Source of the DNA: Comamonas sp. lk
GTDB lineage: Bacteria > Pseudomonadota > Gammaproteobacteria > Burkholderiales > Burkholderiaceae_C
Assembly: GCF_900564145.1 (NCBI RefSeq)
Contig: NZ_UOOB01000002.1
Location: 558,001-622,000, forward strand
DNA length: 64,000 nt
Direction of reading: 5' to 3'
The stretch's first letter is position 1. Each line of letters starts with the position of its first letter. The position numbers were made by a program, and so were the translations under genes. This document shows positions 1-7,995 of the stretch, in pieces. The notes beneath the pieces are model-generated. The model searched no databases. It saw only the letters and a program-made list of their open reading frames with translations, and was not told where the DNA came from.

Positions 1-11
1 AGAAATTCATC

Positions 12-1223
12 ATGCGAACTCAATGGACACCCTATCCCTGGGTGTGCTTTTCCATGTGCGTGGGCGTCATGGGCACCGCCCTGGCCAGCCCGCTGTACCC
101 GCTCTACCAGCAGGCCTGGGGGCTTCAGCCCAGTCACATCACCCAGATTTTTGTAGCCTATATGTTCGGCGCTCTGGCCAGCCTGCTGTTTCTGGGGCGG
201 CTGACCGACCGCTTCGGCTTTCTGCCCGTGCTGCGCAGCGGCCTGATCCTCATGACGGCCGGCGTGCTGGCCTCGGCCCTGGCATGGAATGTGGCCAGCT
301 TTGCCGTCTGCCGCTTCGTCATCGGCATTGCCTCGGGGCTGATCACCACCTCGGCCTCCGTGGGCATGACCCGGCTCAACAACAGCGGCGATCTGCAGCG
401 CGCTGCCGCCACCACCAGCCTGACCATCGCCTTCGGCTTCGGCCTGGGGCCCGTGGTCGGTGGTCTGATGGCGCAATGGCTGCCCGCACCGCTGCAGACG
501 GCCTATATGCCCTCGCTGCTGCTCAGCCTGCTGGGCATTTATGCGCTGTTCCAGTTGCGCCTGCCAGAGTCGGCCAATACCGTCATCGCCCCGAACCAGC
601 CCTTGTCCCTTCGGGACGTGCGCCCCAGCATCTCCCAGCCGCGCAAGCCGTTTCTGGCCCACTATGCCCTGGGCTGCATGGCGGCGTTTTCGGCCTTTGG
701 CATGTTCAGCCTGTTTGCCTCTCTGGCACCCAGCTTCATGGAACATATGCTGCCCTGGCACGGGCCGGCCGTCTCGGGCCTGTCCATAGGCATCATTCTG
801 TTTCTCTCGGCCGGCGTGCAGCTGATTGCGCGGCCCTACGCCACCAAGAGCGTGATCATCACCGGTTTTTTTGCGCTGACGCTGAGCAATCTGCTGCTCA
901 TGGTCAACACCTTTGTAGGCTCGCCCTGGCTGTTTGCCCTCAGCGTGCTGACCACGGCCGCCGGCCATGGACTGTGCAATCTGGCCGGGCTGTCCGTGGT
1001 CAACAAGGTCTCCAAACCCGTCTCCCGCACCGGCCTGCTGTCCACCTATCTGGTGATTGGCTATCTGGGCACGATTGTTCCCATCCTGGGTCTGGGTTGG
1101 CTGTCTGACTCCATCGGCCTGACCCGCGCCCTGGTAGCGTTCTGCGTCTGCCTGGGCATTCTGACGACGCTTCTGGGCCTGATGTGCATGCGCGCCCGCG
1201 TCCTGCCGACTCCAAGACAGTAA
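12..1223 (+). CDS. MFS transporter (drug/metabolite exporter type)
   Basis: This is a 403-residue major facilitator protein of the usual 12-helix length. It probably works in the inner membrane as a proton-coupled exporter. The N-terminal half holds the loop 2-3 motif with LGRLTDRFGFLP at about residues 60-71, a form of the conserved G-x-L-aD-R-xGrkp signature. Hydrophobic segments run through both halves with a polar central loop at about residues 185-215. The ATG lies 11 bases into the window, so only a little upstream sequence is visible and an earlier start cannot be fully excluded. It converges on soxR with only 9 bases between the two stop codons. The substrate cannot be told from sequence. 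The neighbouring SoxR regulator makes a redox-active or toxic compound a possibility, but this gene is not behind the SoxR box. Confidence 0.85.
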   Translation: MRTQWTPYPWVCFSMCVGVMGTALASPLYPLYQQAWGLQPSHITQIFVAYMFGALASLLFLGRLTDRFGFLPVLRSGLILMTAGVLASALAWNVASFAVCRFVIGIASGLITTSASVGMTRLNNSGDLQRAAATTSLTIAFGFGLGPVVGGLMAQWLPAPLQTAYMPSLLLSLLGIYALFQLRLPESANTVIAPNQPLSLRDVRPSISQPRKPFLAHYALGCMAAFSAFGMFSLFASLAPSFMEHMLPWHGPAVSGLSIGIILFLSAGVQLIARPYATKSVIITGFFALTLSNLLLMVNTFVGSPWLFALSVLTTAAGHGLCNLAGLSVVNKVSKPVSRTGLLSTYLVIGYLGTIVPILGLGWLSDSIGLTRALVAFCVCLGILTTLLGLMCMRARVLPTPRQ

Positions 1224-1232
1224 GAACCGTCC

Positions 1233-1724
1233 TCAGCGGAAATGCGGCCCCGGCCCGGCCTGGGCCAGGCAGTCCTCGCCATTGCGCAAAGGGCAGGCCT
1301 TGAGCGAGAGGCAGCCGCAGCCAATGCAGCCATCGAGCTGATCGCGCAGCTGCGTCAGGCCTTCGATGCGCTGATCCAGCTGCTGCCGCCACTGGGCCGA
1401 CAAGGCGGCCCAGTCGGCCTGACTGGGCAACTCGCCGGGCGGCAAAGCACTCAGCGCCTGCGCAATCTCAGCCAAGGGCACGCCCATGCGCTGCGCCACC
1501 TTGATCACGGCCACCCGCCGCAGCACCGCACGCGGGTAGCGGCGCTGGTTTCCCGCCGTGCGCGCACTGGCAATCAAGCCCCGGCTTTCATAAAAATGCA
1601 GCGTGGACACTGCCACGCCGCTGCGCCTTGCCACATCGCCCACGCTGAGCTCCTGCAGCGCCGGCCCCGTAGCGGCTGCGGCCTCGAACACAGGGGTGTG
1701 GCCCGCAGGCTTTGTCGATGGCAT
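1233..1724 (-). CDS. soxR: SoxR, redox-sensitive MerR-family activator with [2Fe-2S] cluster
   Basis: This 163-residue protein has an N-terminal MerR helix-turn-helix ([20 protein letters not shown], about residues 27-46), a dimerisation helix, and near the C-terminus the cysteine motif C133-x2-C-x-C-x5-C144 ([12 protein letters not shown]). That motif is diagnostic of the SoxR [2Fe-2S] sensor. In SoxR proteins, oxidation or nitrosylation of the cluster by redox-cycling compounds switches on the target promoter. The ATG at 1724 is preferred because AAGGA lies just upstream. A longer open frame to 1841 would run back through the operator. It is divergent from the Rid-family gene and MFS exporter, with a SoxR box between them, so those are the likely targets. 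Outside enterics SoxR normally controls exporters and redox enzymes directly rather than SoxS. Confidence 0.93.
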   Translation of the reverse strand: MPSTKPAGHTPVFEAAAATGPALQELSVGDVARRSGVAVSTLHFYESRGLIASARTAGNQRRYPRAVLRRVAVIKVAQRMGVPLAEIAQALSALPPGELPSQADWAALSAQWRQQLDQRIEGLTQLRDQLDGCIGCGCLSLKACPLRNGEDCLAQAGPGPHFR

Positions 1725-1791
1725 GAATCTTCCTTTGGCTGTTGAACCCCGCCATGCCCACATTCCGCGCAGGCCCACTGGCACTGAATGC

Positions 1792-1822
1792 TTGACCTCA
1801 AGCTTGGTTAAGGTTGAAGAAT
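1792..1822 (+). promoter_or_regulatory. SoxR-controlled promoter with SoxR box in a 19-bp spacer
   Basis: A -35-like TTGACC (1792-1797) and a -10-like AAGAAT (1817-1822) are separated by 19 bp, the over-long spacer typical of MerR/SoxR promoters. The spacer holds the imperfect dyad ACCTCAAGCTTGGTTAAGGT (1795-1814), which matches the half-site pattern CCTCAAG of known SoxR boxes (7 of 10 half-site positions symmetric). It points toward the Rid-family gene at 1877. Confidence 0.8.
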
Positions 1823-1876
1823 AACCCACAGTTTCTGGCAAACCACGCCAGCGTCACGGCCCATCCAAGGATTTTC

Positions 1877-2338
1877 ATGCCCAGTGCGAACTCGCAGCAC
1901 ACTTCGCCTCATCTCATCATTCAACCTGCCGGCCTGTATGACAGCAGCCCCAACGGCTACAGCCATGTGGTGGCGGTTCAGGAACCCGTACGCTGGCTGT
2001 TCGTCTCGGGCCAGGGCGGCGAAAACGCCGAAGCCGAGCTGTCCGACTGCTTTGCCGAGCAGGCTGCACAGGCTCTGGCCAATATCCAGACCGCTCTGGC
2101 GGCAGGCGCTGCAGACATGGGCCATGTGGTCAAGCTCACGGTGCTCATCGTCGATCACTCGCTGGAGCGCTTCGGCCACTGGCAGTACAGCCTGCGCCAG
2201 CACTGGGGCAGCGGCGAGGCCGATGACCCGCGCCCCCGCTTTCCAGCCTGCACGCTGATTCCCGTCTCCAAGCTGGCCCTGCCCGGCATGCTGATTGAGG
2301 TGGAGGCCACAGCTGCCGTTCCCGCAACTGCCGCTTGA
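1877..2338 (+). CDS. Rid/YjgF/UK114-family protein
   Basis: This 153-residue protein has the YjgF fold hallmarks: the VSGQGG segment at about residues 43-48, a helical middle region (QAALANIQTALAAGA-like), and the C-terminal strand LPGMLIEVEATA. Canonical RidA deaminates reactive enamine/imine intermediates and uses an Arg in a P-A-R-S motif. Here the equivalent segment reads F-P-A-C-T with Cys125, so it probably belongs to a non-RidA branch of unknown substrate. The ATG at 1877 is preferred, with AAGGA six bases upstream. A TTG start at 1814 would overlap the SoxR box. It is first in a probable SoxR-controlled unit with the MFS gene 46 bases downstream. Confidence 0.85.
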   Translation: MPSANSQHTSPHLIIQPAGLYDSSPNGYSHVVAVQEPVRWLFVSGQGGENAEAELSDCFAEQAAQALANIQTALAAGAADMGHVVKLTVLIVDHSLERFGHWQYSLRQHWGSGEADDPRPRFPACTLIPVSKLALPGMLIEVEATAAVPATAA

Positions 2339-2384
2339 CCCAAGCCAAACACAGCCTCAGCCCTTTCAGCTCCACCGATTGCCC

Positions 2385-3590
2385 ATGACAGCCACGACCC
2401 CAGCGCAACCCATACTCAAGACCCCCACTCTGCTGCTCATGGCCACGGCCTGCGGCCTGTGTGCCGGGGCCAATTACTTCAACCAGCCTTTGCTCAACTC
2501 CATGGCCCAGCATCTGCAGATCAGCGATGCCAAGGCCTCCAGCACCGTCACCATGGCCCAGGTCTCCTATGGTCTGGGCCTGCTGTTTCTGGTGCCACTG
2601 GGCGACATGCTGGAGCGGCGGCGCCTGGTGCTGACCCTGATGCTGCTGGCCGCCGGCGGCATGCTGCTGTCGGGCCTGAGCGGCCTCACCGGCAGCTTTG
2701 CCCTGCTGGCCGCCGGAACGCTGATGGCCGGCGTGTTCTCCGTGGCCGCGCAGGTGTTGGTGCCCATGGCCGCCAGCTTTGCCGCGCCCGGCAGCAGCGG
2801 CCGGGCTGTGGGGCTGGTAATGAGCGGGCTCTTGATTGGCATCCTGGCCTCGCGCAGCGTGGCCGGCATTCTGTCGGAGCTGGGCGGCTGGAGCACGGTG
2901 TACTGGGTGGGCGCGGTCTGCACTGCCTTGATGGCCGTGATGCTGGCGCGCGCCCTGCCCAAGGCCGCACCGGCCGCACCCGTGGGCTATGGCGAGGTCA
3001 TGAAATCTCTGGCCGCCCTGCTGCGCCAGCATCCGCGCCTGCGCAGCCGGGCGCTGATTGGCGGCGCCGGCTTTGCCACCGTGAGCGTGCTGTTTTCCAG
3101 CATGGCGCTGCTGCTGGGGGGGCCGAATTTTCAGCTGTCCGATCTGCAGATCGGCCTGATAGGCATTGTCGGCATCGCCGGCGCGCTGATGGCCAATGTG
3201 GCCGGGCGCCTGGCCGACAAGGGCATGGAGCAGGCCTGCACACTGGCCGGTGCCGTGCTGATGCTGCTGGGCTGGCTGGCCCTGTGGCTGGGCGGCAGCA
3301 GCCTGTGGTGGTTTCTGGTCGGCATGCTGGTGGTCGATGGCGCACTGCAGGCTCTGCACATCAGCAACCAGAACGTGATCTACGCCCTGGCACCCCAGGC
3401 ACGCTCGCGCATCAACGCCGTGTATATGACCACGTATTTCATGGGCGCATCGGTGGGCTCGGCCCTGGGCTCCTGGGCCTGGCTCAGCCATGGCTGGAAC
3501 GGCACCAGTCTGATGGGCGGCCTGCTGGGCCTGATCACGCTGGGCTCAGTGATCTGGGATCGCCGCTTGCTGGCTAGGCAGAAGCTTTAA
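2385..3590 (+). CDS. MFS transporter, probable SoxR-linked exporter
   Basis: This 401-residue protein has 12 predicted hydrophobic segments. The N-terminus LLMATACGLCAGANYFNQPL and a downstream loop containing LGDMLERRRLV (a loop 2-3 D-x-x-x-R-R variant) place it in the drug:H+ antiporter-like MFS group of putative arabinose-efflux-like permeases. The ATG at 2385 is chosen because the longer frame to 2295 overlaps the Rid gene and adds a proline/glutamine-rich tract unlike an MFS N-terminus. No strong ribosome binding site is visible, so coupling to the upstream gene is plausible. Position behind the SoxR-type promoter suggests export of a redox-active compound. That is inferred from context only. 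A perfect hairpin follows at 3605-3643. Confidence 0.83.
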   Translation: MTATTPAQPILKTPTLLLMATACGLCAGANYFNQPLLNSMAQHLQISDAKASSTVTMAQVSYGLGLLFLVPLGDMLERRRLVLTLMLLAAGGMLLSGLSGLTGSFALLAAGTLMAGVFSVAAQVLVPMAASFAAPGSSGRAVGLVMSGLLIGILASRSVAGILSELGGWSTVYWVGAVCTALMAVMLARALPKAAPAAPVGYGEVMKSLAALLRQHPRLRSRALIGGAGFATVSVLFSSMALLLGGPNFQLSDLQIGLIGIVGIAGALMANVAGRLADKGMEQACTLAGAVLMLLGWLALWLGGSSLWWFLVGMLVVDGALQALHISNQNVIYALAPQARSRINAVYMTTYFMGASVGSALGSWAWLSHGWNGTSLMGGLLGLITLGSVIWDRRLLARQKL

Positions 3591-3604
3591 AAACTCTTGA
3601 ATTG

Positions 3605-3643
3605 ATAGCTGCCAGCGCTTTACAAATAAGCGCTGGCAGCTAT
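3605..3643 (+). terminator. Perfect 16-bp hairpin, terminator-like, prototype of the dispersed repeat family
   Basis: ATAGCTGCCAGCGCTT (3605-3620) is the exact inverse of 3628-3643, with a 7-base loop and TTTTGATA following. It lies 14 bases past the MFS stop and could end that transcript. It is the cleanest copy of a repeat seen at about ten sites in this window. Confidence 0.75.
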
Positions 3644-3775
3644 TTTGATATGTTTCTTGGCTGCGAGTGCCTAGGCATTGCGAAGCAATCCGCGATTGGC
3701 CTGGGCTGACAGGCTTCAACCCACGTGCGACCGCAGTGAGAGAACTCCTGGGGATGCACCGTTTTTCCTACCCAG

Positions 3776-5167
3776 CTAAACCACGGCAGCGCTGAACGAC
3801 TCGGGGCGCCGCGCAAGCAAATGAGACAGCCGTTGAAGACCTGCCTGCAAGCGTCCACGGTCCTTGATGCTGCCCAAAGAGATGCGAATGGCATTCACGG
3901 ACCCGCTGCTGCTGGTGTCCGTTGTGAATGCCTCCGCCGGCGTGACGGCTATGCCCTCGTTGTCGGCGGCACGCGCAAGCTGTGCGGAGCTCCAATCCCC
4001 CGGCAACTCAAGCCATATATGCAGGCCGTCTCCAGAGCCGCTGTACCGCCCCGCCAGAATATCCCTGGCCATCCAGTGGCGCAGACGCGCCTCCTTGCGT
4101 ACGCCTGCCATCAATCCGGCCGCCGAACCGTCGAGGATCCATTGCGTGGCCAGTGCGGCCGTCAGAGGCGCAACCATCAGCGCAAATGACCTGAGCGCGA
4201 CCAGAAAACGTTCGCGCTCCTGCGGGTCACGTATGAGCACGAAGGCAACACGCAGGCCGGGCGTCAGGCATTTCGACAGGGTTGAGATGTAGTACACCTG
4301 TTCCGGGGCATACGTGGCGATCGGTGGTGGCGGGGCATCGGCCAGCAGCCAGTAGGGATCGTCCTCGACGATGCGCACATTGCAGCGCGTGGCGATGCGG
4401 GCCAGCTTCTCGCGCCGGCGCTCCGGAATGGTGATGGCGGTCGGGTTCTGCAATGTCGGATTGAGATAGACCAGCCCAGGCCTGTGCTGGCGGCACGCTT
4501 TCTCCAGCATCTCAGGCAGCATTCCGTGTTGGTCCGCTTGCACCGCAATAATGCGCCGGCCAAATTGGGTTGCCGCGGTACGCAGGCCGGGATAGCTGGT
4601 CGGCTCTGCCAGAATCACATCGCCAGGCTCCGTCAGAGCCAGGATCAAGGCGGCGATCGCCGCTTGCGCACCCGGACAGACCAGCACCTGCCCCGAATCC
4701 AGAGCTCCAAACATAGGCTCAAGCCATTGGGCTCCAGCCTTGCGGTCAGAGTCGCTTCCCCCGCCCAAGTGGTAAGTCATCAGCAATTCAGCATCTGTCC
4801 TCATCAAGACTTGAGACAGACCTTGCTTCAACATGTCGTCGAAGTCCACGCCATCCGGCGGTGGTGGGGTATTCATGCTCAAATCGAGGACCGCGGTCAA
4901 TTCGACTTTCGGCGCCGCGACATAAGTGCCTCGAGCACCGCGGCCCTCCAACAAGTGGCGGCGTCTGGCTTCGTCGTAGGCGCGCGTGACTGTCGTCAGG
5001 TCAACGTCCAGCTGTGCTGCCAGGCGGCGCTGCGGAGGCAGGCGGTCGCCCGGGGTCAAAGATCCGTCGGCCACCGCCGCCTGCAAGGCATCCGCGATCT
5101 GCAAAAAACGGGGTCCGCCCTGCACGGCCAATCGCGGCAACCAGATTGGCAAATTGTCATCTTGCAT
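3776..5167 (-). CDS. MocR-type GntR-family regulator with aminotransferase domain
   Basis: This 463-residue protein combines an N-terminal GntR winged helix (about residues 10-85, with PPQRRLAAQLDVDLTTVTRAY) and a fold-type I aminotransferase domain (about 100-450). The PLP sites are visible: the NPT segment at 235-237 with a second N-P-T at 241, EDDPYW at about 268-273, and the Schiff-base lysine K299 in STLSKCLTPGLRVAF. MocR proteins use PLP or a PLP-amine adduct as signal and usually regulate a neighbouring gene. The ATG at 5167 is preferred over a TTG at 5194. It is divergent from the small membrane protein at 5344, but no PLP synthesis gene is nearby, so neither target nor effector can be named. 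Confidence 0.88.
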   Translation of the reverse strand: MQDDNLPIWLPRLAVQGGPRFLQIADALQAAVADGSLTPGDRLPPQRRLAAQLDVDLTTVTRAYDEARRRHLLEGRGARGTYVAAPKVELTAVLDLSMNTPPPPDGVDFDDMLKQGLSQVLMRTDAELLMTYHLGGGSDSDRKAGAQWLEPMFGALDSGQVLVCPGAQAAIAALILALTEPGDVILAEPTSYPGLRTAATQFGRRIIAVQADQHGMLPEMLEKACRQHRPGLVYLNPTLQNPTAITIPERRREKLARIATRCNVRIVEDDPYWLLADAPPPPIATYAPEQVYYISTLSKCLTPGLRVAFVLIRDPQERERFLVALRSFALMVAPLTAALATQWILDGSAAGLMAGVRKEARLRHWMARDILAGRYSGSGDGLHIWLELPGDWSSAQLARAADNEGIAVTPAEAFTTDTSSSGSVNAIRISLGSIKDRGRLQAGLQRLSHLLARRPESFSAAVV

Positions 5168-5343
5168 GGATTTCAACGGCGATGCTTCTCTCAATGTATG
5201 GAAATTGCTTTTAAGTAATATGCCTCAGAACGTATAGCGACACTATTCTTGTATGGCCGTCGCTGACGTTTTCGCCTCTCTCATCTGGGAGGTGGTGTTC
5301 CTCACGGTAGACAGTGTCAAGTCATAGGCTGGAAATTCTCAAA

Positions 5344-5580
5344 ATGATCGATTGGGTCCCTGTAGTCTTCGTTACGTTCAAGGTTCTCATCTTCGGCACG
5401 TGCATGTTCTTCGCCATCAAGTGGCATTACGACCAAGGCAAGAAGAAGGGGGTGAGCAAGGGTGCGTTGCTGCGCACGGTCGCCAAGGTGGCGGCCCTTT
5501 TCCTGCTGGGACTGCTGGCTGTGCTGCTCTTCACCTTCGGCATTGCCAAGATGCTCGGTATGGACTTGAGCCTGCCATGA
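5344..5580 (+). CDS. Small two-helix membrane protein
   Basis: This 78-residue protein has two hydrophobic segments (about residues 5-22 and 49-70) around a basic cytoplasmic-type loop HYDQGKKKGVSKGALLR. The family is not recognised. The ATG at 5344 is chosen over a GTG at 5314; the ribosome binding site is weak. It is divergent from the MocR-type regulator and so is a possible target. The TGA stop is followed, in the same frame, by 50 more open codons to 5733 with an acidic composition ending EVMEVERKP. This could mean an ancestral longer protein with a premature stop, stop readthrough, or chance. Confidence 0.6.
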   Translation: MIDWVPVVFVTFKVLIFGTCMFFAIKWHYDQGKKKGVSKGALLRTVAKVAALFLLGLLAVLLFTFGIAKMLGMDLSLP

Positions 5581-5793
5581 TGGCAAGACGGGGCCAACGA
5601 TATCCAGTCGGGCGATGAATCCTGCATTCGTCGAACAACCATCAGCGGCAACCCCATCGAAGATGGCAAGCTACCTCGCATTGCTATTGCAGATGACGAA
5701 GTTGAAGTCATGGAGGTCGAACGGAAACCTTGACCTGGGAAGAAGTCTACTTTTAGCCGGCTCCAGCCCTCCAAGCCCGTTGCAAGCCATAAA

Positions 5794-5829
5794 AAAATCC
5801 CCGCAGAGCCACCACTCTGCGGGGATTTT
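5794..5829 (-). terminator. Rho-independent terminator of htpG
   Basis: A perfect 15-bp stem (5794-5808 with 5815-5829, core TCCCCGCAGAG) has a 6-base loop. Read on the minus strand it is followed by a run of Ts. It sits 18 bases beyond the htpG stop codon. Confidence 0.92.
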
Positions 5830-5847
5830 CATTGGGAGCTAAGCCGT

Positions 5848-7791
5848 TTAGGCCAGCAGCGCATTCACGCGCTTGACGTAGGAGGCCGGGTCTTCGGGCA
5901 GACCGCCTTCAGCCAGCACAGCCTGGTCAAACAGGATCTGCGCCAGATCGTGGAAGTGGACCGAACCGTCCAGCTTCTTGACCAGCGGGTGCTCGGGGTT
6001 CACTTCCAGCACGGGCTTGGATTCGGGCGCGGCCTGACCGGCTTGCTTGAGCAAACGGGCCAGCTGCAGGCTCATGCCGCCGTCCTGCACCACCAGGCAA
6101 GCGGGCGAATCGACCAGGCGGCTGGTAGCGCGCACATCGTCGGCCTTGTCCTTGAGAGCGTCCTTGAGCTTGGCCAGCAGAGGCTTGAAGGCTTCGGCGG
6201 CCTCTTCGGCGGCCTTCTTCTCGTCTTCGTTCTGCAGCTTGCCCAGATCCACCGCGCCCTTGGCCACGGATTGCAGCGGCGTGCCGTCAAACTCGTTCAG
6301 ATAGTTGAGGGCCCACTCGTCCACGCGGTCGGTCATCAAGAGCACTTCAATGCCCTTTTTCTTGAACACTTCCAGCTGCGGGCTGTTCTTGGCGGCAGCC
6401 AGGGTGTCGGCCGTGATGTAGTAGATCGCGTCCTGGCCTTCCTTCATGCGGGCCTTGTAGTCGGCCAGCGAGACGGTCAGACCTTCGTGTGTGGTCGAGG
6501 CAAAGCGCAGCAGCTTGGCAATGCGCTCCTTGTTGCCAAAGTCCTCGCCCAGACCTTCCTTGAGGACGGCGCCGAACTCGTTGTAGAACTGGCTGTACTT
6601 GCCTTCCTTGGCCTTGTCCTCTTCGCTGACCACATCGGTCACATCACCTTCTGCGGCCACTTCATGCTTGTCGTGGCGAGCCAGGTCTTCGAGCATGGAG
6701 AGCACGCGCTTGGCCGAACCGTCGCGGATCAGCTTCACATCGCGGCTTTCCTGCAGCAGTTCGCGGCTGACGTTCAGCGGCAGATCGGCGGAGTCGATCA
6801 CACCCTTCACAAAGCGCAGGTAGTTGGGCATCAGCGCTTCGGCATCGTCCATGATGAAGACGCGCTTCACATACAGCTTGATGCCGGCGCTCTTGTCGCG
6901 CTGGTACAGATCGAACGGAGCCTTGGCAGGGATGTAGAGCAGCTGCGTGTACTCGGTATTGCCTTCGACGCGGTTGTGGCTCCAGGTCAGCGGATCTTCA
7001 AAGTCATGGCTGATGGCCTTGTAGAAGTCCTTGTACTGCTCTTCGGAGATGTCCTTCTTGGCGCGGGTCCACAGAGCGCTGGCCTTGTTGACGGTTTCCC
7101 ACTCGCCGGTCTTGACCATCTGGCCGGGCTGATCGTTTTCGCCGTCTTTCCACTCTTCCTTTTCCATCAGGATGGGCAGGCTGATGTGGTCGGAATACTT
7201 GGCGATGACTTGCTTGAGCTTGTAGCCGTTGAGGAATTCCTGGGCATCGTCGCGCAGGTGCAAGATGATGCTGGAGCCACGCTCGGCGCGCTCGATCTGC
7301 TCGACTTCGAAATCACCCGAGCCGCCGCTGATCCAGCGCACGCCTTCGGAAGCCGGAGCGCCGGCACGGCGTGTTTCCACGGTGATCTTGTCGGCTACGA
7401 TAAAGCCGGAGTAAAAGCCCACGCCGAACTGGCCGATCAGCTGCGAATCAGCCTTCTGGTCGCCGCTGAGCTTGTCCATGAAGGCCTTGGTGCCGCTCTT
7501 GGCAATCGTGCCCAGATTGTCAATGGCCTCCTGCTGGCTCATGCCGATGCCGGTGTCGGTGATGGTCAGCGTCTTGGCCTTCTCATCAAAGGACACACGC
7601 ACTTCCAGATTCGGTTGATCGCCATAAAGGCTGGAGTCGTTGAGCGCCTCGAAACGCAGCTTGTCGCAAGCATCAGACGCATTGGAGATCAGCTCGCGCA
7701 GAAAGATCTCTTGGTTGGAATACAGCGAATGCGTGACCAGATGCAGCAACTGGGCCACTTCGGCCTGGAAGGAATGGGTTTGCTTTGTCAT
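5848..7791 (-). CDS. htpG: HtpG, bacterial Hsp90 chaperone
   Basis: This 647-residue cytosolic ATP-dependent chaperone is slightly longer than the E. coli protein. The GHKL ATPase signatures are clear: [20 protein letters not shown] at about residues 28-47, DTGIGM at about 80-85, and GQFGVGFYS at about 117-125. The middle domain (about 230-510) and C-terminal dimerisation domain follow. The ATG at 7791 matches the conserved N-terminus. It is transcribed alone, with a terminator just downstream and a sigma32-like -35 element about 90 bp upstream, consistent with heat-shock control. Nothing is unusual in the sequence. Confidence 0.97.
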   Translation of the reverse strand: MTKQTHSFQAEVAQLLHLVTHSLYSNQEIFLRELISNASDACDKLRFEALNDSSLYGDQPNLEVRVSFDEKAKTLTITDTGIGMSQQEAIDNLGTIAKSGTKAFMDKLSGDQKADSQLIGQFGVGFYSGFIVADKITVETRRAGAPASEGVRWISGGSGDFEVEQIERAERGSSIILHLRDDAQEFLNGYKLKQVIAKYSDHISLPILMEKEEWKDGENDQPGQMVKTGEWETVNKASALWTRAKKDISEEQYKDFYKAISHDFEDPLTWSHNRVEGNTEYTQLLYIPAKAPFDLYQRDKSAGIKLYVKRVFIMDDAEALMPNYLRFVKGVIDSADLPLNVSRELLQESRDVKLIRDGSAKRVLSMLEDLARHDKHEVAAEGDVTDVVSEEDKAKEGKYSQFYNEFGAVLKEGLGEDFGNKERIAKLLRFASTTHEGLTVSLADYKARMKEGQDAIYYITADTLAAAKNSPQLEVFKKKGIEVLLMTDRVDEWALNYLNEFDGTPLQSVAKGAVDLGKLQNEDEKKAAEEAAEAFKPLLAKLKDALKDKADDVRATSRLVDSPACLVVQDGGMSLQLARLLKQAGQAAPESKPVLEVNPEHPLVKKLDGSVHFHDLAQILFDQAVLAEGGLPEDPASYVKRVNALLA

Positions 7792-7860
7792 GTATTTGTG
7801 AGCGAAAAATGAAGAAAATCAAGCCGCCACAAGAGGCACTCATGGCGATGCTGGCCAACA

Positions 7861-7889
7861 CTTAAGGACAGAGCCCGGGATTTCAAGGG
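7861..7889 (-). promoter_or_regulatory. Sigma32-like heat-shock promoter of htpG
   Basis: On the minus strand CCCTTGAAA (7889-7881) matches the sigma32 -35 consensus. After 13 bases comes CCTTAAG (7867-7861), a weak -10. The position leaves a leader of roughly 60 bases before the htpG ATG at 7791. The -35 match is strong and the -10 match is poor. Confidence 0.6.
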
Positions 7890-7902
7890 CCGCAGGCTCA
7901 TG

Positions 7903-7946
7903 AAAAAAGCGCAAGCACTACTCAAAAAGAATAGCTGCTTGCGCTT
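7903..7946 (-). terminator. Terminator of the pseudouridine synthase gene (repeat-family hairpin)
   Basis: AAGCGCAAGCA (7907-7917) pairs with 7936-7946 across an 18-base loop containing AATAGCTG. On the minus strand the stem is followed by six Ts. It lies about 50 bases after the stop of the upstream gene. The arms and loop belong to the dispersed repeat family described in the findings. Confidence 0.72.
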
Positions 7947-7995
7947 ATATGCAAAGGGGTTAGAGCAGATTCAATTAAAAATCTGTTTCAAAGCC

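Noticed and set aside
2145..3491. A 448-codon open frame opposite the MFS gene at 2385, very rich in His, Gln and Gly
   Set aside because: This is the usual reverse-strand artefact of high-G+C membrane protein genes.
5615..5842. A 75-codon open frame between the small membrane protein and htpG
   Set aside because: It runs through the htpG terminator and lacks a ribosome binding site and coding character.
5950..7812. A 620-codon open frame opposite htpG
   Set aside because: It is an antisense shadow of a strongly conserved gene. Composition is odd and no homologous domain is visible.
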